Position numbers and translations under genes: made by a program
From: an uncultured Gemmiger sp.
GTDB lineage: Bacteria; Bacillota; Clostridia; Oscillospirales; Ruminococcaceae
Direction: 5' to 3'
DNA length: 31,165 nt
Assembly (NCBI GenBank): GCA_934502625.1
Contig: CAKSUQ010000022.1
Coordinates: 1-31,165 of the forward strand
Part shown: positions 8,533-16,480 of the stretch, in pieces
How the letters are laid out: every line of letters starts with the position of its first letter
How positions within the stretch are numbered: the first letter of the stretch is position 1
Notes under the pieces: generated by a model
Databases searched by the model: none
The model's input: the letters and a program-made list of their open reading frames with translations, nothing else
What the model was told of the DNA's origin: nothing

Positions 8533-9606
8533 TTATTCTTCGTCCTCGCCGTAGTAGCCGGACTCCGGGCGGATGTCAATATTGTAGCCGGTCAGGTGGG
8601 CGCACAGACGCACATTCTGACCCTTGTTGCCAATAGCAAGGCTCAACTGGTGGTCGGGCACGGTCACGCGGCAGCTCTTGGTCTCGCCGGGCAGCAGCTC
8701 GACCTTGACGACCTTCGCCGGGGACAGCGCAGCGGAGATGAACTCGGTGATGTCCTCGCTCCAGCGGATGACGTCGATCTTCTCGCCGCCCAGCTCCTGC
8801 ACGATCTTCTCGACACGCGCGCCGCGGGCACCGATGCAGGCACCGACGGGGTCGACGTCGGGGTTCTTGCTCCAGACGGCCAGCTTCGTGCGGGCACCGG
8901 CCTCGCGGGCGATAGCCTTGACCTCAACAGTGCCGTCGTAGATTTCGGGGACTTCCAGCTCAAACATGCGCTTGACGAGGCCGGGATGGGTGCGGCTGAT
9001 CGTCACACGGGGGCCGCGGTCGGTCGCCAGAACGTCGACGACGTAGACCTGCACAGTCTGACCCTCGGTGAAGGTCTCGCCGGGCACCTGCTCGTTGCGG
9101 GGCAGCACAGCGCTGCCGCCCTTGCCCAGATCAAGCACGATGTTGCCGCGCTCCGGGTCGATGGAAACGACGGTGGCGGCAATCAGCTCATGCGCGCGGG
9201 ACTGCATCTCGCTGCACTGCAGGCTGCGCTCGCCCTCGCGCAGACCCTGACGGATGACGTGCTTCGCGGTCTGGGCGGCGATGCGGCCGAACTCCTTCGT
9301 CTTCAGCGGGGTGACCATGCGCTGACCGACCTTGTAGCTCTTGCGGACTTTCTGGGCATCCTCCAGACTGACCTGCGTGTGGGGGTTCTCGACCTCCTCC
9401 ACGATGTCACGCAGCAGGCTTGCGCGGAACGCGCCCAGCTCCGGGTCGATGTCGACGACGACATTATCGTCCTCGACCTCGTAGTCCTTCTTGACCGCGA
9501 TGACGATGGCCGCCTTGATCTTTTCGATCAGGTAGTCCTCCGGCAGGCCGCGCTCCTTTTCCAGCGCAGCAAGAGCCTCAAAAAATTCGTTGTTAGCAGT
9601 AGCCAT
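8533..9606 (-). CDS. nusA: Transcription termination/antitermination factor NusA
   Basis: RNA-polymerase-bound factor that promotes pausing and intrinsic termination and takes part in antitermination. The 357-residue length fits the Firmicutes form lacking the C-terminal acidic repeats of E. coli NusA. N-terminal RNAP-binding domain about 1-125 (EFFEALAALEKERGL at the start), S1 domain about 130-200, then KH1 and KH2 with VDPVGACIGARGARV and LAIGNKGQNVRLCAHLTGY. Acidic C-terminal end DEE. The start at 9606 has AGGAGG 12 bases upstream. It follows rimP after an 81-base gap that carries a remnant of repeat A. Confidence 0.97.
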   Translation of the reverse strand: MATANNEFFEALAALEKERGLPEDYLIEKIKAAIVIAVKKDYEVEDDNVVVDIDPELGAFRASLLRDIVEEVENPHTQVSLEDAQKVRKSYKVGQRMVTPLKTKEFGRIAAQTAKHVIRQGLREGERSLQCSEMQSRAHELIAATVVSIDPERGNIVLDLGKGGSAVLPRNEQVPGETFTEGQTVQVYVVDVLATDRGPRVTISRTHPGLVKRMFELEVPEIYDGTVEVKAIAREAGARTKLAVWSKNPDVDPVGACIGARGARVEKIVQELGGEKIDVIRWSEDITEFISAALSPAKVVKVELLPGETKSCRVTVPDHQLSLAIGNKGQNVRLCAHLTGYNIDIRPESGYYGEDEE

Positions 9607-9662
9607 GATTTCCGGTTTCCTCCTAAGTATATTTCAAGTACACGCAATACAGTATTATTCTT

Positions 9663-9684
9663 GCCTTCCCCTGTGGGGGAAGCC
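9663..9684. repeat. Remnant of family A repeat
   Basis: A 22-base palindromic sequence GCCTTCCCC-tgtg-GGGGAAGCC in the rimP-nusA gap. It starts like the left end and finishes like the right end of repeat A copies 2 and 3 with nothing in between, as if the interior had been lost. Confidence 0.6.
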
Positions 9685-9687
9685 TAC

Positions 9688-10185
9688 TCAGCCGAACAGA
9701 TCCTCGTCGTCACAGAGCTTGACATAGCCCGCCATCTTCACGGGGAAGGTGTAGGTCTCGTCGCCGTTGGTCAGGGTGACAGTACCGTCGTCAGCCAGCC
9801 CCTGCAGGATGCCCGCATAGTCGCGGCGTCCCTGTTCGTCGGGGCGGATGAGATGCGCGGCGCACTTCTGCCCCGTCAGCTGGGCATAATGCTCCGGGCG
9901 GGTCAGGCGGCGGCCAAGGCCGGGGCTGCCGACTTCCAGATAATAGCTCTGGTCGATGGGGTCTGCCTCGTCCAGCAGCGGGTCGATGGCGCGGGAGACA
10001 GCCTCGCATGTGTCGGTATCCAGCGGCTCGTCGCGGTCGATCAGGACGCGCAGGAACCAGTCGGGGCCTTCCTTTTCAAAGCGGACATCCCACAGGCGCA
10101 GGTTCATTCCCTCGACAACGGGGCGGACAAGCGCCTCCACGACCTTGACCGCGCTGCCCTGCTGCGGTTTACCGGGTTTTGCCAT
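9688..10185 (-). CDS. rimP: Ribosome maturation factor RimP
   Basis: Assists 30S subunit maturation. 165 residues, close to the family norm of about 150-165. The N-terminal domain reads LRLWDVRFEKEGPDWFLRVLID with the core DTCEAVSRAIDPLLDE, then YYLEVGSPGLGRRLTRPEHY, the strongest RimP signature; the C-terminal SH3-like domain ends VKMAGYVKLCDDEDLFG. Start at ATG 10185 with TTGGAG upstream. It is the first gene of the operon, behind a promoter and a leader hairpin. Confidence 0.95.
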   Translation of the reverse strand: MAKPGKPQQGSAVKVVEALVRPVVEGMNLRLWDVRFEKEGPDWFLRVLIDRDEPLDTDTCEAVSRAIDPLLDEADPIDQSYYLEVGSPGLGRRLTRPEHYAQLTGQKCAAHLIRPDEQGRRDYAGILQGLADDGTVTLTNGDETYTFPVKMAGYVKLCDDEDLFG

Positions 10186-10205
10186 AGTTAAATTGCTCCA
10201 ATCAT

Positions 10206-10236
10206 AAAAAGAAAGCGGACCTTGCGGCCCACTTTC
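10206..10236 (-). terminator. Attenuator-like hairpin with T-tract in the rimP leader
   Basis: On the minus strand an 11-base-pair stem from GAAAGTGGGCC, tetraloop GCAA, GGTCCGCTTTC, followed directly by TTTTT. It lies between the predicted promoter (10289-10261) and the rimP ATG, so it would end transcripts about 45-50 bases after the start. It might alternatively only stop read-through from the acyltransferase gene. NusA-controlled leader termination of the equivalent operon is known in Bacillus. Confidence 0.7.
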
Positions 10237-10260
10237 ATAAAATCATCATCGAACACTATG

Positions 10261-10289
10261 AATATACCATACTCTGCCGCAAAAAGCAA
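10261..10289 (-). promoter_or_regulatory. Promoter of the rimP-nusA-infB operon
   Basis: Minus strand TTGCTT (10289-10284), 17-base spacer, TATATT (10266-10261). It sits in the gap between the acyltransferase stop and rimP and is the only good match there. Confidence 0.65.
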
Positions 10290-10325
10290 GCCCCCGCAGC
10301 GGGATTTTGCCTTTCATCGGGCTTT

Positions 10326-11489
10326 TTAAGCGTGCATTTTTTGCGCAGTTTTCTTGAAATGCCGCGCAGCGGGCTTTTCGATGAGATAGTAGGCCGCTAT
10401 GCTCACCGCCAGCGCCGCCAGCCAGTACAACGCCTCCGCCCGCCGCATCCACGCGGTGTCGCCCAGCTGGTTCGGCGGGGTGTCACCGCTCCACGCGGGC
10501 AGGTGCAGGTCGTATTTCAGGAAAACCGCCAGCATCTGATGCCAGAGGTAGAAGCTGTAGCTCAGCGCCGCGAGCCAGCTCAGCACCCGGCGCACCGGGC
10601 GGGGCAGCGTCAGCCCCAGCCCGAAGCAGACGAGCATCGCTGCTGCGGCCAGCGCCAGCGGCATCCGGTTGATGAGCTGGAACTGCTGGTACTCCGCCGC
10701 CCACGCCTGCAGCCGCATACAACGGTCAAGCCAGACGAAGGCCGCAACGCCCAGCGCCGTGCAGGCTGCGCGCGGGGCGAACCGCACTGTCCAGCTGCCA
10801 TGCGCCAGCTCGGCAAAGATGAGCGCCGCCGCCATGCCGACGGCCAGCACCCCGCAGAACGCCGGGAACTGATTAAAAAGCAGCGCGTACTCCCCCGTGC
10901 CGTACTGGTGCAGCGCCCACTGGCTGTAGCCCGCCTGCACAAGGCAGAGCGCCCCCAGCGTCGGCAGCGGGTGCTTGGCGCAGAGCGGCGCCAGCAGCGG
11001 AAACACGAGGTAGAACAGCGCAAAGACCGTCAGCGTCCAAGTGACACCGTTGAGCAGCGTGCCTATGTAGCTGCGGGGGAAGAGCTGCTGGGTCAGCGTC
11101 AGGTGCGCGGCCAAATCAAGTCCCAGCGCACGGCTCCAACCGTGGCGCTTGAGGGCGATCAAAAAGCTGGCCAGCAGGTTCGCGTAGTAGGCGGGCAGCA
11201 GCCGCGCGGCGCGGCGGCGGTAGAAATCTGCCGGGCGGCAGCCGGGCAGCGGCTCGCCCCGCTGGCGGGCGTTCGCCCACGGCAGAAACAGGCAGAACGC
11301 CGACAGCATCACAAGCAGGTCGACCCCGATGCTGCCCGCCCGCTGCCAGTGATCTGACCCCAGCGAGAACCAGCTCTGCTGCCAGATGTGGAAGGTCGCC
11401 ACCGCCCACGCGGCCACGACGCGCAGCAGGTCAGCCGCCGCCGGGTGGTCGCAGTCGATGGGTGCCGGTGTGCGGCTCAAAACGCCCAC
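10326..11489 (-). CDS. Acyltransferase family 3 (OafA-like) membrane protein
   Basis: A 387-residue multi-pass membrane protein of the acyltransferase-3 type, which transfers acetyl or other acyl groups to surface sugars. It opens with ADLLRVVAAWAVATFHIWQ, with the membrane His that the family needs, then SIGVDLLVMLSAFCLFLP and the RRAARLLPAYY arginine-rich motif. About ten hydrophobic segments follow, ending YLIEKPAARHF, typical of the family C-terminus. The chosen GTG start at 11489 overlaps the preceding aminopeptidase gene by 13 bases; its AAAGG is only 3 bases away, so a TTG 9 bases downstream is a possible alternative. Substrate unknown. Confidence 0.85.
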   Translation of the reverse strand: MGVLSRTPAPIDCDHPAAADLLRVVAAWAVATFHIWQQSWFSLGSDHWQRAGSIGVDLLVMLSAFCLFLPWANARQRGEPLPGCRPADFYRRRAARLLPAYYANLLASFLIALKRHGWSRALGLDLAAHLTLTQQLFPRSYIGTLLNGVTWTLTVFALFYLVFPLLAPLCAKHPLPTLGALCLVQAGYSQWALHQYGTGEYALLFNQFPAFCGVLAVGMAAALIFAELAHGSWTVRFAPRAACTALGVAAFVWLDRCMRLQAWAAEYQQFQLINRMPLALAAAAMLVCFGLGLTLPRPVRRVLSWLAALSYSFYLWHQMLAVFLKYDLHLPAWSGDTPPNQLGDTAWMRRAEALYWLAALAVSIAAYYLIEKPAARHFKKTAQKMHA

Positions 11490-12712
11490 TCACCTTTCTC
11501 GAAGATCGTGACCTCTTCCCCGCTCTTCGTGATGCCGGTGACATGGGTGTCGGGCGCGCCGATCATGACGTCCTCGTGGATGGCGCTGTGGTTCAGACCC
11601 TTCTCCAGCAGCTCGTCGCGGCTCATGGCCGAGCCGCCCTTGATGTTCGTGGGGTAGCCGTCACCGAAGGCGATATGGCAGGCGGCGTTCTCGTCGAAGA
11701 GGGTGTTGTAGAACAGCACGCCGCTGCGGTTGATGGGGCTGCTTGCCGGCACAAGGGCAACCTCGCCGATGCGGTTCGCGTTCTCGTCGGTGGAGAGCAG
11801 CTCGGCCAGCAGCTCGGCGTTTTTCTCAGCGCCGTGCTCGACAACAACACCGTCCTTGAAGGTGACGTGCCAGCCTTCGATCAGCTGGCCGTTGTAGGCG
11901 TAGGGCTTCGTGCCGTAGACGATGCCGTTGACCCGCTCGCGGTGGGGCGCACAGAATACTTCCTCGGTGGGGACGTTGGCAATGAACTCAATGCCGCCCT
12001 CGGTCTTGCTGGATGCGCCTTCCCAAGTGGCATCATCGGCGAGGCCGACGGTCAGGTCGGTGCCGTTGGAACTCGTCATACGGATGCGGTCGAGGTTCAG
12101 CGCGTTCATGTGGTCGCGGCGGGCTTTCGTCACAGCGACATGCTGCTGCCACGCGCCGACGGGGTCGCCGGTGGAGACGCGGCAGACGTCAAAGATCAGT
12201 GCCCAGAGCCTTTCGACGGCCTCGTCAATGGGCAGGTCGGGGAAGACCTTGGCCGCCCAGCCCGGCGCGGGCACGGCGGCGACGCACCACTGGACGCGGT
12301 CGTTCATCGTGTACTCCTGCCAAGGCTTCATGAAGGTGCGGCGGGCAAGGTTGACGCGGTTCAGCTTGCCCGCATCCAGCCCGGCCAGTGCCTCCGGGTC
12401 TTCGGCGTGGATGGCCAGTGTGCAGCAGCCGTCCGGGTCTTCGGCATAGTCGAGGTAGCTGCGCAGCTCGTAGGGCTTCATGGCGGTCAGGTCGTTCTCG
12501 GCGGCCATTTCCATATGCAGGCGGGTCAGCTTGTCGTCCTCCCAGCGGACAATGACGCTCTTGGCACCGGCCTCATAGCCCGCACGGACGCAGGCATGGG
12601 CGAAGTCGGGCATCGTGACCGGGCAGCGGACGATAAAATTCTGGCGCGGGCGGACATTGACGCCCACCTTGACGATAAAATCAGCGTAAAGCTGGAGGTA
12701 GTGTTGGTTCAT
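11477..12712 (-). CDS. M29-family metallo-aminopeptidase
   Basis: Removes N-terminal residues from peptides with a two-metal centre (AmpS/AmpT/PepS type). 411 residues from the ATG at 12712, which is preceded by AAAGGAG; an upstream open extension of 62 codons is translation of repeat A2 and is not used. Probable metal ligands sit in the usual order in the C-terminal half: Glu in EFIANVPTEEVF, Glu in GEVALVPASSP, His in NAACHIAFGDGY, and His/Asp in NHSAIHEDVMIG. The N-terminal half contains YADFIVKVGVNVRPRQNF. The following acyltransferase overlaps its 3' end. Confidence 0.93.
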   Translation of the reverse strand: MNQHYLQLYADFIVKVGVNVRPRQNFIVRCPVTMPDFAHACVRAGYEAGAKSVIVRWEDDKLTRLHMEMAAENDLTAMKPYELRSYLDYAEDPDGCCTLAIHAEDPEALAGLDAGKLNRVNLARRTFMKPWQEYTMNDRVQWCVAAVPAPGWAAKVFPDLPIDEAVERLWALIFDVCRVSTGDPVGAWQQHVAVTKARRDHMNALNLDRIRMTSSNGTDLTVGLADDATWEGASSKTEGGIEFIANVPTEEVFCAPHRERVNGIVYGTKPYAYNGQLIEGWHVTFKDGVVVEHGAEKNAELLAELLSTDENANRIGEVALVPASSPINRSGVLFYNTLFDENAACHIAFGDGYPTNIKGGSAMSRDELLEKGLNHSAIHEDVMIGAPDTHVTGITKSGEEVTIFEKGEWAF

Positions 12713-12746
12713 GGGGCAGCTCCTTTTATATATACTGTTTGTTGGT

Positions 12747-12776
12747 ATTGTAGCATAGATAGGTTTGTGGTGGCAA
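12747..12776 (-). promoter_or_regulatory. Promoter of the M29 aminopeptidase gene
   Basis: Minus strand TTGCCA (12776-12771), 18-base spacer ending TGC, TACAAT (12752-12747): an extended -10 promoter 35 bases upstream of the ATG, lying between the gene and repeat A2. Confidence 0.65.
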
Positions 12777-12790
12777 GTAGTCGGCAGTAT

Positions 12791-12944
12791 GCCTTCCCCA
12801 GAGGGGGAAGGTGGCCGAGGCTCTGACCGAGGCCGGATGAGGGGCAGCGGTATCTCTGCCGACCGTTCACGGGTTGTCCCGGCCACGTTGCCCCTCATCA
12901 GTCAGCGGGCGGAGCCGCTGACAGCTTCCCCCTCAGGGGAAGCC
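12791..12944 (-). repeat. Dispersed structured repeat, family A, copy 2
   Basis: 154 bp between the aminopeptidase promoter and the murC terminator, in opposite orientation to copy 1. Read on the minus strand: terminal hairpin, hairpin GTCAGCGG/CCGCTGAC, CTGATGAGGGGC, variable middle, GCCCCTCATCCGG, hairpin GGCC/GGCC, terminal hairpin. The internal stems differ in sequence from copy 1 but still pair. No gene in this stretch. Confidence 0.85.
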
Positions 12945-12969
12945 TTCCTTGCGGGAACATTACGCCCAC

Positions 12970-13001
12970 AAAAAACAGGCCGTCCGTTCGGACAGCCTGT
13001 C
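12970..13001 (-). terminator. Intrinsic terminator of murC
   Basis: Minus strand ACAGGCTGTCC-gaac-GGACGGCCTGT followed by TTTTTT, beginning about 8 bases after the murC stop codon. A near-perfect 11-bp stem with a T-tract. Confidence 0.9.
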
Positions 13002-13008
13002 GTATTAT

Positions 13009-14379
13009 TTATTTCCCTGCCATCATGTCGGCGGCCTTGTACAGATCGCCGCAGCTCATGCAGACGACGAGGTCGCCCTTCTTGGTGTTCTGCTTGACCC
13101 AGTCAGCGGCACCTTCCAGCCCGCTGACGACGACGCTGCCGGGCAGCTTCGCGGCCAGGTCCTCGCTCTTGACGGTGCCGTCGTCCTTCTCGCGGCCGCC
13201 CATGATGGGCAGCAGCACGACCTGATCGGCGACGCTGAGGACTTTCGCAAACTCGTCCATCAGCATCTTGGTGCGGCTGTAGGTGAACGGCTGATGCACC
13301 GCGATGACGCGGTCATAGCCCATCTCCTTCGCGGTCGCCAGCGTGGCGGCCAGCTCGGTGGGATGGTGGGCGTAGTCGTCGACGATGACCGCACCGTTGC
13401 ACTCGCCCTTGACCTCGAAGCGGCGGCCGGTGCCGTGGAACTCCTCAGCCGCGCGGACGGCGTCCTCCGGCTTGAGACCCAGCGGGCGCACACAGCAGCA
13501 CATGGCCAGCGCATTATAAATGTTGTGGTAGCCGGGCACGCCGAGCTTGATGTGGGCGAAATGCTCACCGAGCTCAAGCACGTCGAACTCGAAGAAGCCG
13601 GGCTTATACTCGCCGATGTTCACGGCGCGGAAGCGGGCTTCCTCCTCGATGCCGAAGCTCAGCACCGGGCGGTCGATGGAGTTGACGACGTCCATCGTGT
13701 TTTTATCGTCCATGTTGAAGACGACGGTGCGGGACAGCAGCGCGAACTTCTGGAACGCGAGCTTCAGCTGTCCCATCGTGCCGTAATATTCAAGGTGATC
13801 GTTGTCGATGTTCAGGATAACGCCCACCGCGCAGGTCAGCTGCAGGAAGGTCTCGTGGTACTCGCAGGCCTCGATGACGACGCTCTGGCCGCTGCCCGCC
13901 TTGCCATAGCCGCCGATGAGGGGCAGCTTGCCGCCGATGACCGCAGCCGGGTCTTTGCCCGCCAGTTCCAGCATGGTGGTGATCATGCCGGTGGTCGTCG
14001 TCTTGCCGTGGGTGCCGGCGACGCCGATGCTCTGGGGATGGGTACGGCTGATGTAGCCCAGCATGATGCTGCGCTCAACGGCCTTGATGCCGCGGGCGCG
14101 GGCGGCCTGCAGCTCCGGGTTATCGTCGTGGATGGCGGCGCTGTAGACGACGAGGTCGGCGTTGCCGACATTGGCGGCATCGTGGCCGATGGACACGCGG
14201 ACGCCGAGGGCACGCTCGGCCTCGGTGTTCTTGGTCTCCTCGACGTCAGAGCCGGTGATGGCAAAGCCGCGGCTGTGCAGGATCTGAATCAGCGGATAAG
14301 TGCCGGAACCGCCGCAGCCGATAAAATGGATCGTGCGGACGCCTTCCAGCAGCTTGGGGTCGTACATACTAAAAACCAT
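13009..14379 (-). CDS. murC: UDP-N-acetylmuramate--L-alanine ligase
   Basis: Cytosolic Mur ligase that adds the first residue (L-Ala) of the peptidoglycan stem peptide using ATP. 456 residues, family-sized. The N-terminal Rossmann region has IHFIGCGGSGTYPL, the ATP-binding P-loop is GVAGTHGKTTTTGMI, and later motifs include EACEYHETFL, NIDNDHLEYYG, ADDYAHHPTEL-type VDDYAHHPTEL and HQPFTYSRTK. The ATG at 14379 is chosen because GAGGT is 8 bases upstream; a TTG directly before it and an ATG four codons on are alternatives. Monocistronic, with its own terminator. Confidence 0.96.
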   Translation of the reverse strand: MVFSMYDPKLLEGVRTIHFIGCGGSGTYPLIQILHSRGFAITGSDVEETKNTEAERALGVRVSIGHDAANVGNADLVVYSAAIHDDNPELQAARARGIKAVERSIMLGYISRTHPQSIGVAGTHGKTTTTGMITTMLELAGKDPAAVIGGKLPLIGGYGKAGSGQSVVIEACEYHETFLQLTCAVGVILNIDNDHLEYYGTMGQLKLAFQKFALLSRTVVFNMDDKNTMDVVNSIDRPVLSFGIEEEARFRAVNIGEYKPGFFEFDVLELGEHFAHIKLGVPGYHNIYNALAMCCCVRPLGLKPEDAVRAAEEFHGTGRRFEVKGECNGAVIVDDYAHHPTELAATLATAKEMGYDRVIAVHQPFTYSRTKMLMDEFAKVLSVADQVVLLPIMGGREKDDGTVKSEDLAAKLPGSVVVSGLEGAADWVKQNTKKGDLVVCMSCGDLYKAADMMAGK

Positions 14380-14440
14380 CAATGGTCACCTCAAAATTTA
14401 CCCGCTGCCAGACATGGCACACGGTTTTAATACTGGAAAC

Positions 14441-14495
14441 ATTATAATATTTTTTTGCAATAAAATAAACACTTTTTCTGAATTTTTGGTATAAT
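14441..14495. promoter_or_regulatory. AT-rich divergent promoter region (murC / 73-aa gene)
   Basis: The gap 14380-14548 is strongly AT-rich compared with its surroundings. On the plus strand TGG-TATAAT (14487-14495) is an extended -10 with no clear -35, for the gene at 14549. On the minus strand TATAAT (14446-14441) with a weak TTTATT 17 bases upstream could serve murC. Confidence 0.5.
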
Positions 14496-14548
14496 GGCAG
14501 AAAAGATTTCCACATTTCGGGTATTTTGCCCATAGGGGAGGTGCTTTT

Positions 14549-14770
14549 ATGGCAAAAGTGCTGTGGGGGGTAGACCCCCTTGCGGTAGTGCGACTGGGTC
14601 AGGAGTCCCATAAACCGCCATTTACAAAACAGGAATTAGCCCGCATCGGCATCCCCGCGCACAAAATCCCCCGCGTGCAGGAGGAGCTGGCACGGCTGAG
14701 CGGGGATAAAACGCTGAAACGTGAGGAGCTGGGGATGCTGGCGTGGGAAATCAGCGATTTGCTTTTATAA
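14549..14770 (+). CDS. Small protein of unknown function (73 aa)
   Basis: I do not recognise this family. A 73-residue, mostly charged and probably helical soluble protein: MAKVLWGVDPLAVVRLG, a KQELARIGIPAHKIPRVQEELARLSG middle that resembles a short helix-turn-helix-like bundle, and a hydrophobic end EISDLLL. No signal peptide, membrane segment or Cys. It is supported as a real gene by a strong GGGGAGG 8 bases before the ATG, an extended -10 promoter about 55 bases upstream and codon usage like its neighbours. Repeat B2 begins at its stop codon. A DNA- or RNA-binding role would be a guess. Confidence 0.7.
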   Translation: MAKVLWGVDPLAVVRLGQESHKPPFTKQELARIGIPAHKIPRVQEELARLSGDKTLKREELGMLAWEISDLLL

Positions 14771-14906
14771 GATAAAAGATAATAGATAAAAGATAAAAAT
14801 TATGGTGGATCGCGGTGCTGCGCGCCGCTCGAATTTTTGTTTTTGCCCTTCGGGGCAAAAACTCCACATTTTTTATTATCTTTTATCTTTTATCTTTTAT
14901 CTTTTT
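14769..14906 (+). repeat. Dispersed structured repeat, family B, copy 2
   Basis: About 138 bp immediately after, and sharing bases with, the TAA of the 73-residue gene. Left arm of AGATAAAA/AGATAATA heptads, GC-rich hairpin GCGGTGC/GCGCCGC (about 14811-14828), second hairpin TTTTTGCCC-ttc-GGGGCAAAAA (about 14838-14860), and a right arm of TTTTATC heptads. The right end provides the -35 area of the glycyl-tRNA synthetase promoter. Confidence 0.85.
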
Positions 14907-14907
14907 A

Positions 14908-14916
14908 TGTTATACT
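14908..14916 (+). promoter_or_regulatory. Extended -10 promoter of glyS
   Basis: TGT-TATACT with only a weak TTTTAT at -35, which lies within the arm of repeat B2. The leader to the glyS ATG is then only about 75 bases and shows no T-box features. Confidence 0.55.
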
Positions 14917-14996
14917 AACTTTATCGTGCCAAATTTATCCGGCGCGGTGGGAATAATCGCTTTGTGTGGCAGCCAGCCATGCGGAAGGAGTATGTA

Positions 14997-16418
14997 ATGA
15001 AGAACAGTGAAAAGACCCTTGACATGATCGTGAACCTGTGCAAAAACCGCGGGTTCATCTATCCGGGCAGCGAAATCTACGGCGGTCTGGCAAACAGCTG
15101 GGACTACGGTCCGCTGGGCGTTGAGTTCAAGAACAACGTTAAAAAGGCGTGGATGAAGAAATTCGTGCAGGAAAGCCCCTACAACGTCGGCCTCGACGCC
15201 GCCATCCTGATGAACCCCCAGACGTGGGTCACCACCGGCCACGTGTCCAGCTTCTCTGACCCGCTGCTGGACTGCCGCGCCTGCAAGAGCCGCCACCGCG
15301 CCGACAAGCTGATCGCGGAGTGCGAGCAAGGCAAGGGCGTGGACGTCGACGCTATGACCTTCGACGAGATGGACGCTTTCATCGCCAGCCACGACGAGGT
15401 CGTCTGCCCCGTCTGCGGCAAGCATGACTTTACCCCCATCCGCAAGTTCAACCTGATGTTCAAGACCGCCATCGGCGTCACCGAGGATTCTTCCTCCACC
15501 TGCTACCTGCGCCCGGAGACCGCGCAGGGCATCTTCGTCAACTTTGCGAACATCCAGCGCACCACCCGCCGCAAGCTGCCCTTCGGCGTCTGTCAGGTCG
15601 GCAAGGCATTCCGCAACGAGATCACGCCGGGCAACTTCACCTTCCGTACCCGCGAGTTCGAGCAGATGGAGTGCGAGTTCTTCTGCAAGCCCGACACCGA
15701 CCTTGAATGGTTCGCCTACTGGAAGGACTACTGCAAGAACTGGCTGCTGAGCCTCGGCATCAAGGAAGAAAACCTGCGTCTGCGTGACCACGAGCCCGCC
15801 GAGCTGGCTTTCTACTCCCGCGCCACCACCGACATCGAGTACGCGTTCCCGTTCACCGACTGGGGCGAGCTGTGGGGCATTGCCGACCGCACCAACTATG
15901 ACCTGAGCCGCCATCAGGAGGCCTCCGGCAAATCGCTCGAATACTTCGACCCGGAGACGAACGAGCACTACATCCCCTACGTCATCGAGCCGTCCCTCGG
16001 CTGCGACCGCGTGGCGCTGGCCTTCCTGTGCGAGGCCTACGACGAGCAGCACCTTGTCGACGGCAAGGGCAAGGAGGACGTGCGCACCGTGCTGCACCTG
16101 CACCCCTATCTCGCGCCGTTCAAGTGTGCCGTGCTGCCCCTGTCCAAGAAGTTGGGCGACAAGGCAATGGAGATCCGCAACGAGCTGGCCAAGGACTTCA
16201 TGGTCGACTACGATGACGCCGGTTCCATCGGCAAGCGTTACCGCCGTCAGGACGAGATCGGCACCCCGCTGTGCATCACGGTCGACTTCCAGACTGTTGG
16301 CGACGACAAGGTCGAGGCTGACGGCTGCGTGACCGTCCGCGACCGCGACACGATGGAGCAGGTTCGTATGCCCATCTCCGAGCTGCGCGATTACGTGGCG
16401 AAGAAAGTGGCGTTCTGA
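14997..16418 (+). CDS. glyS: Glycyl-tRNA synthetase (single-chain, alpha2 type)
   Basis: Class II synthetase that charges tRNA-Gly. 473 residues from the ATG at 14997, with GGAAGGAG upstream; an in-frame ATG eleven codons earlier lacks a ribosome-binding site. Motifs: [18 protein letters not shown] (25-41), [19 protein letters not shown] (172-180), [21 protein letters not shown] (206-225, motif 2) and [13 protein letters not shown] (motif 3), then an anticodon-binding domain [14 protein letters not shown] onwards. Two Cys pairs, C93/C96 and C137/C140, sit in the insertion and could bind zinc. This is the eukaryote/archaea-like form also normal in many Firmicutes and Actinobacteria. Confidence 0.97.
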   Translation: MKNSEKTLDMIVNLCKNRGFIYPGSEIYGGLANSWDYGPLGVEFKNNVKKAWMKKFVQESPYNVGLDAAILMNPQTWVTTGHVSSFSDPLLDCRACKSRHRADKLIAECEQGKGVDVDAMTFDEMDAFIASHDEVVCPVCGKHDFTPIRKFNLMFKTAIGVTEDSSSTCYLRPETAQGIFVNFANIQRTTRRKLPFGVCQVGKAFRNEITPGNFTFRTREFEQMECEFFCKPDTDLEWFAYWKDYCKNWLLSLGIKEENLRLRDHEPAELAFYSRATTDIEYAFPFTDWGELWGIADRTNYDLSRHQEASGKSLEYFDPETNEHYIPYVIEPSLGCDRVALAFLCEAYDEQHLVDGKGKEDVRTVLHLHPYLAPFKCAVLPLSKKLGDKAMEIRNELAKDFMVDYDDAGSIGKRYRRQDEIGTPLCITVDFQTVGDDKVEADGCVTVRDRDTMEQVRMPISELRDYVAKKVAF

Positions 16419-16435
16419 TTTAGCTGCAATATAAA

Positions 16436-16480
16436 GTAAAAAATCCTGTCTGCATGAAGTTGCAGGCAGGATTTTTGTTT
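16436..16480. terminator. Bidirectional intrinsic terminator
   Basis: AAAAATCCTGtCTGCA / TGCAGgCAGGATTTTT with loop TGAAGT between the converging glyS and DUF6311-like genes. Both strands have a T-tract after the stem. The right edge touches the stop codon of the minus-strand gene. Confidence 0.92.

Noticed and set aside
12713..12898. N-terminal extension of the M29 aminopeptidase
   Set aside because: The 62 extra codons translate the promoter region and repeat A2; the ATG at 12712 has AAAGGAG and gives the normal family length.
14907..14996. T-box riboswitch before glyS
   Set aside because: Only about 80 bases separate the promoter from the start codon and no T-box sequence or terminator/antiterminator pair is visible.
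14910..16103. Minus-strand open frame opposite glyS
   Set aside because: Antisense of a complete glycyl-tRNA synthetase; no start signal.
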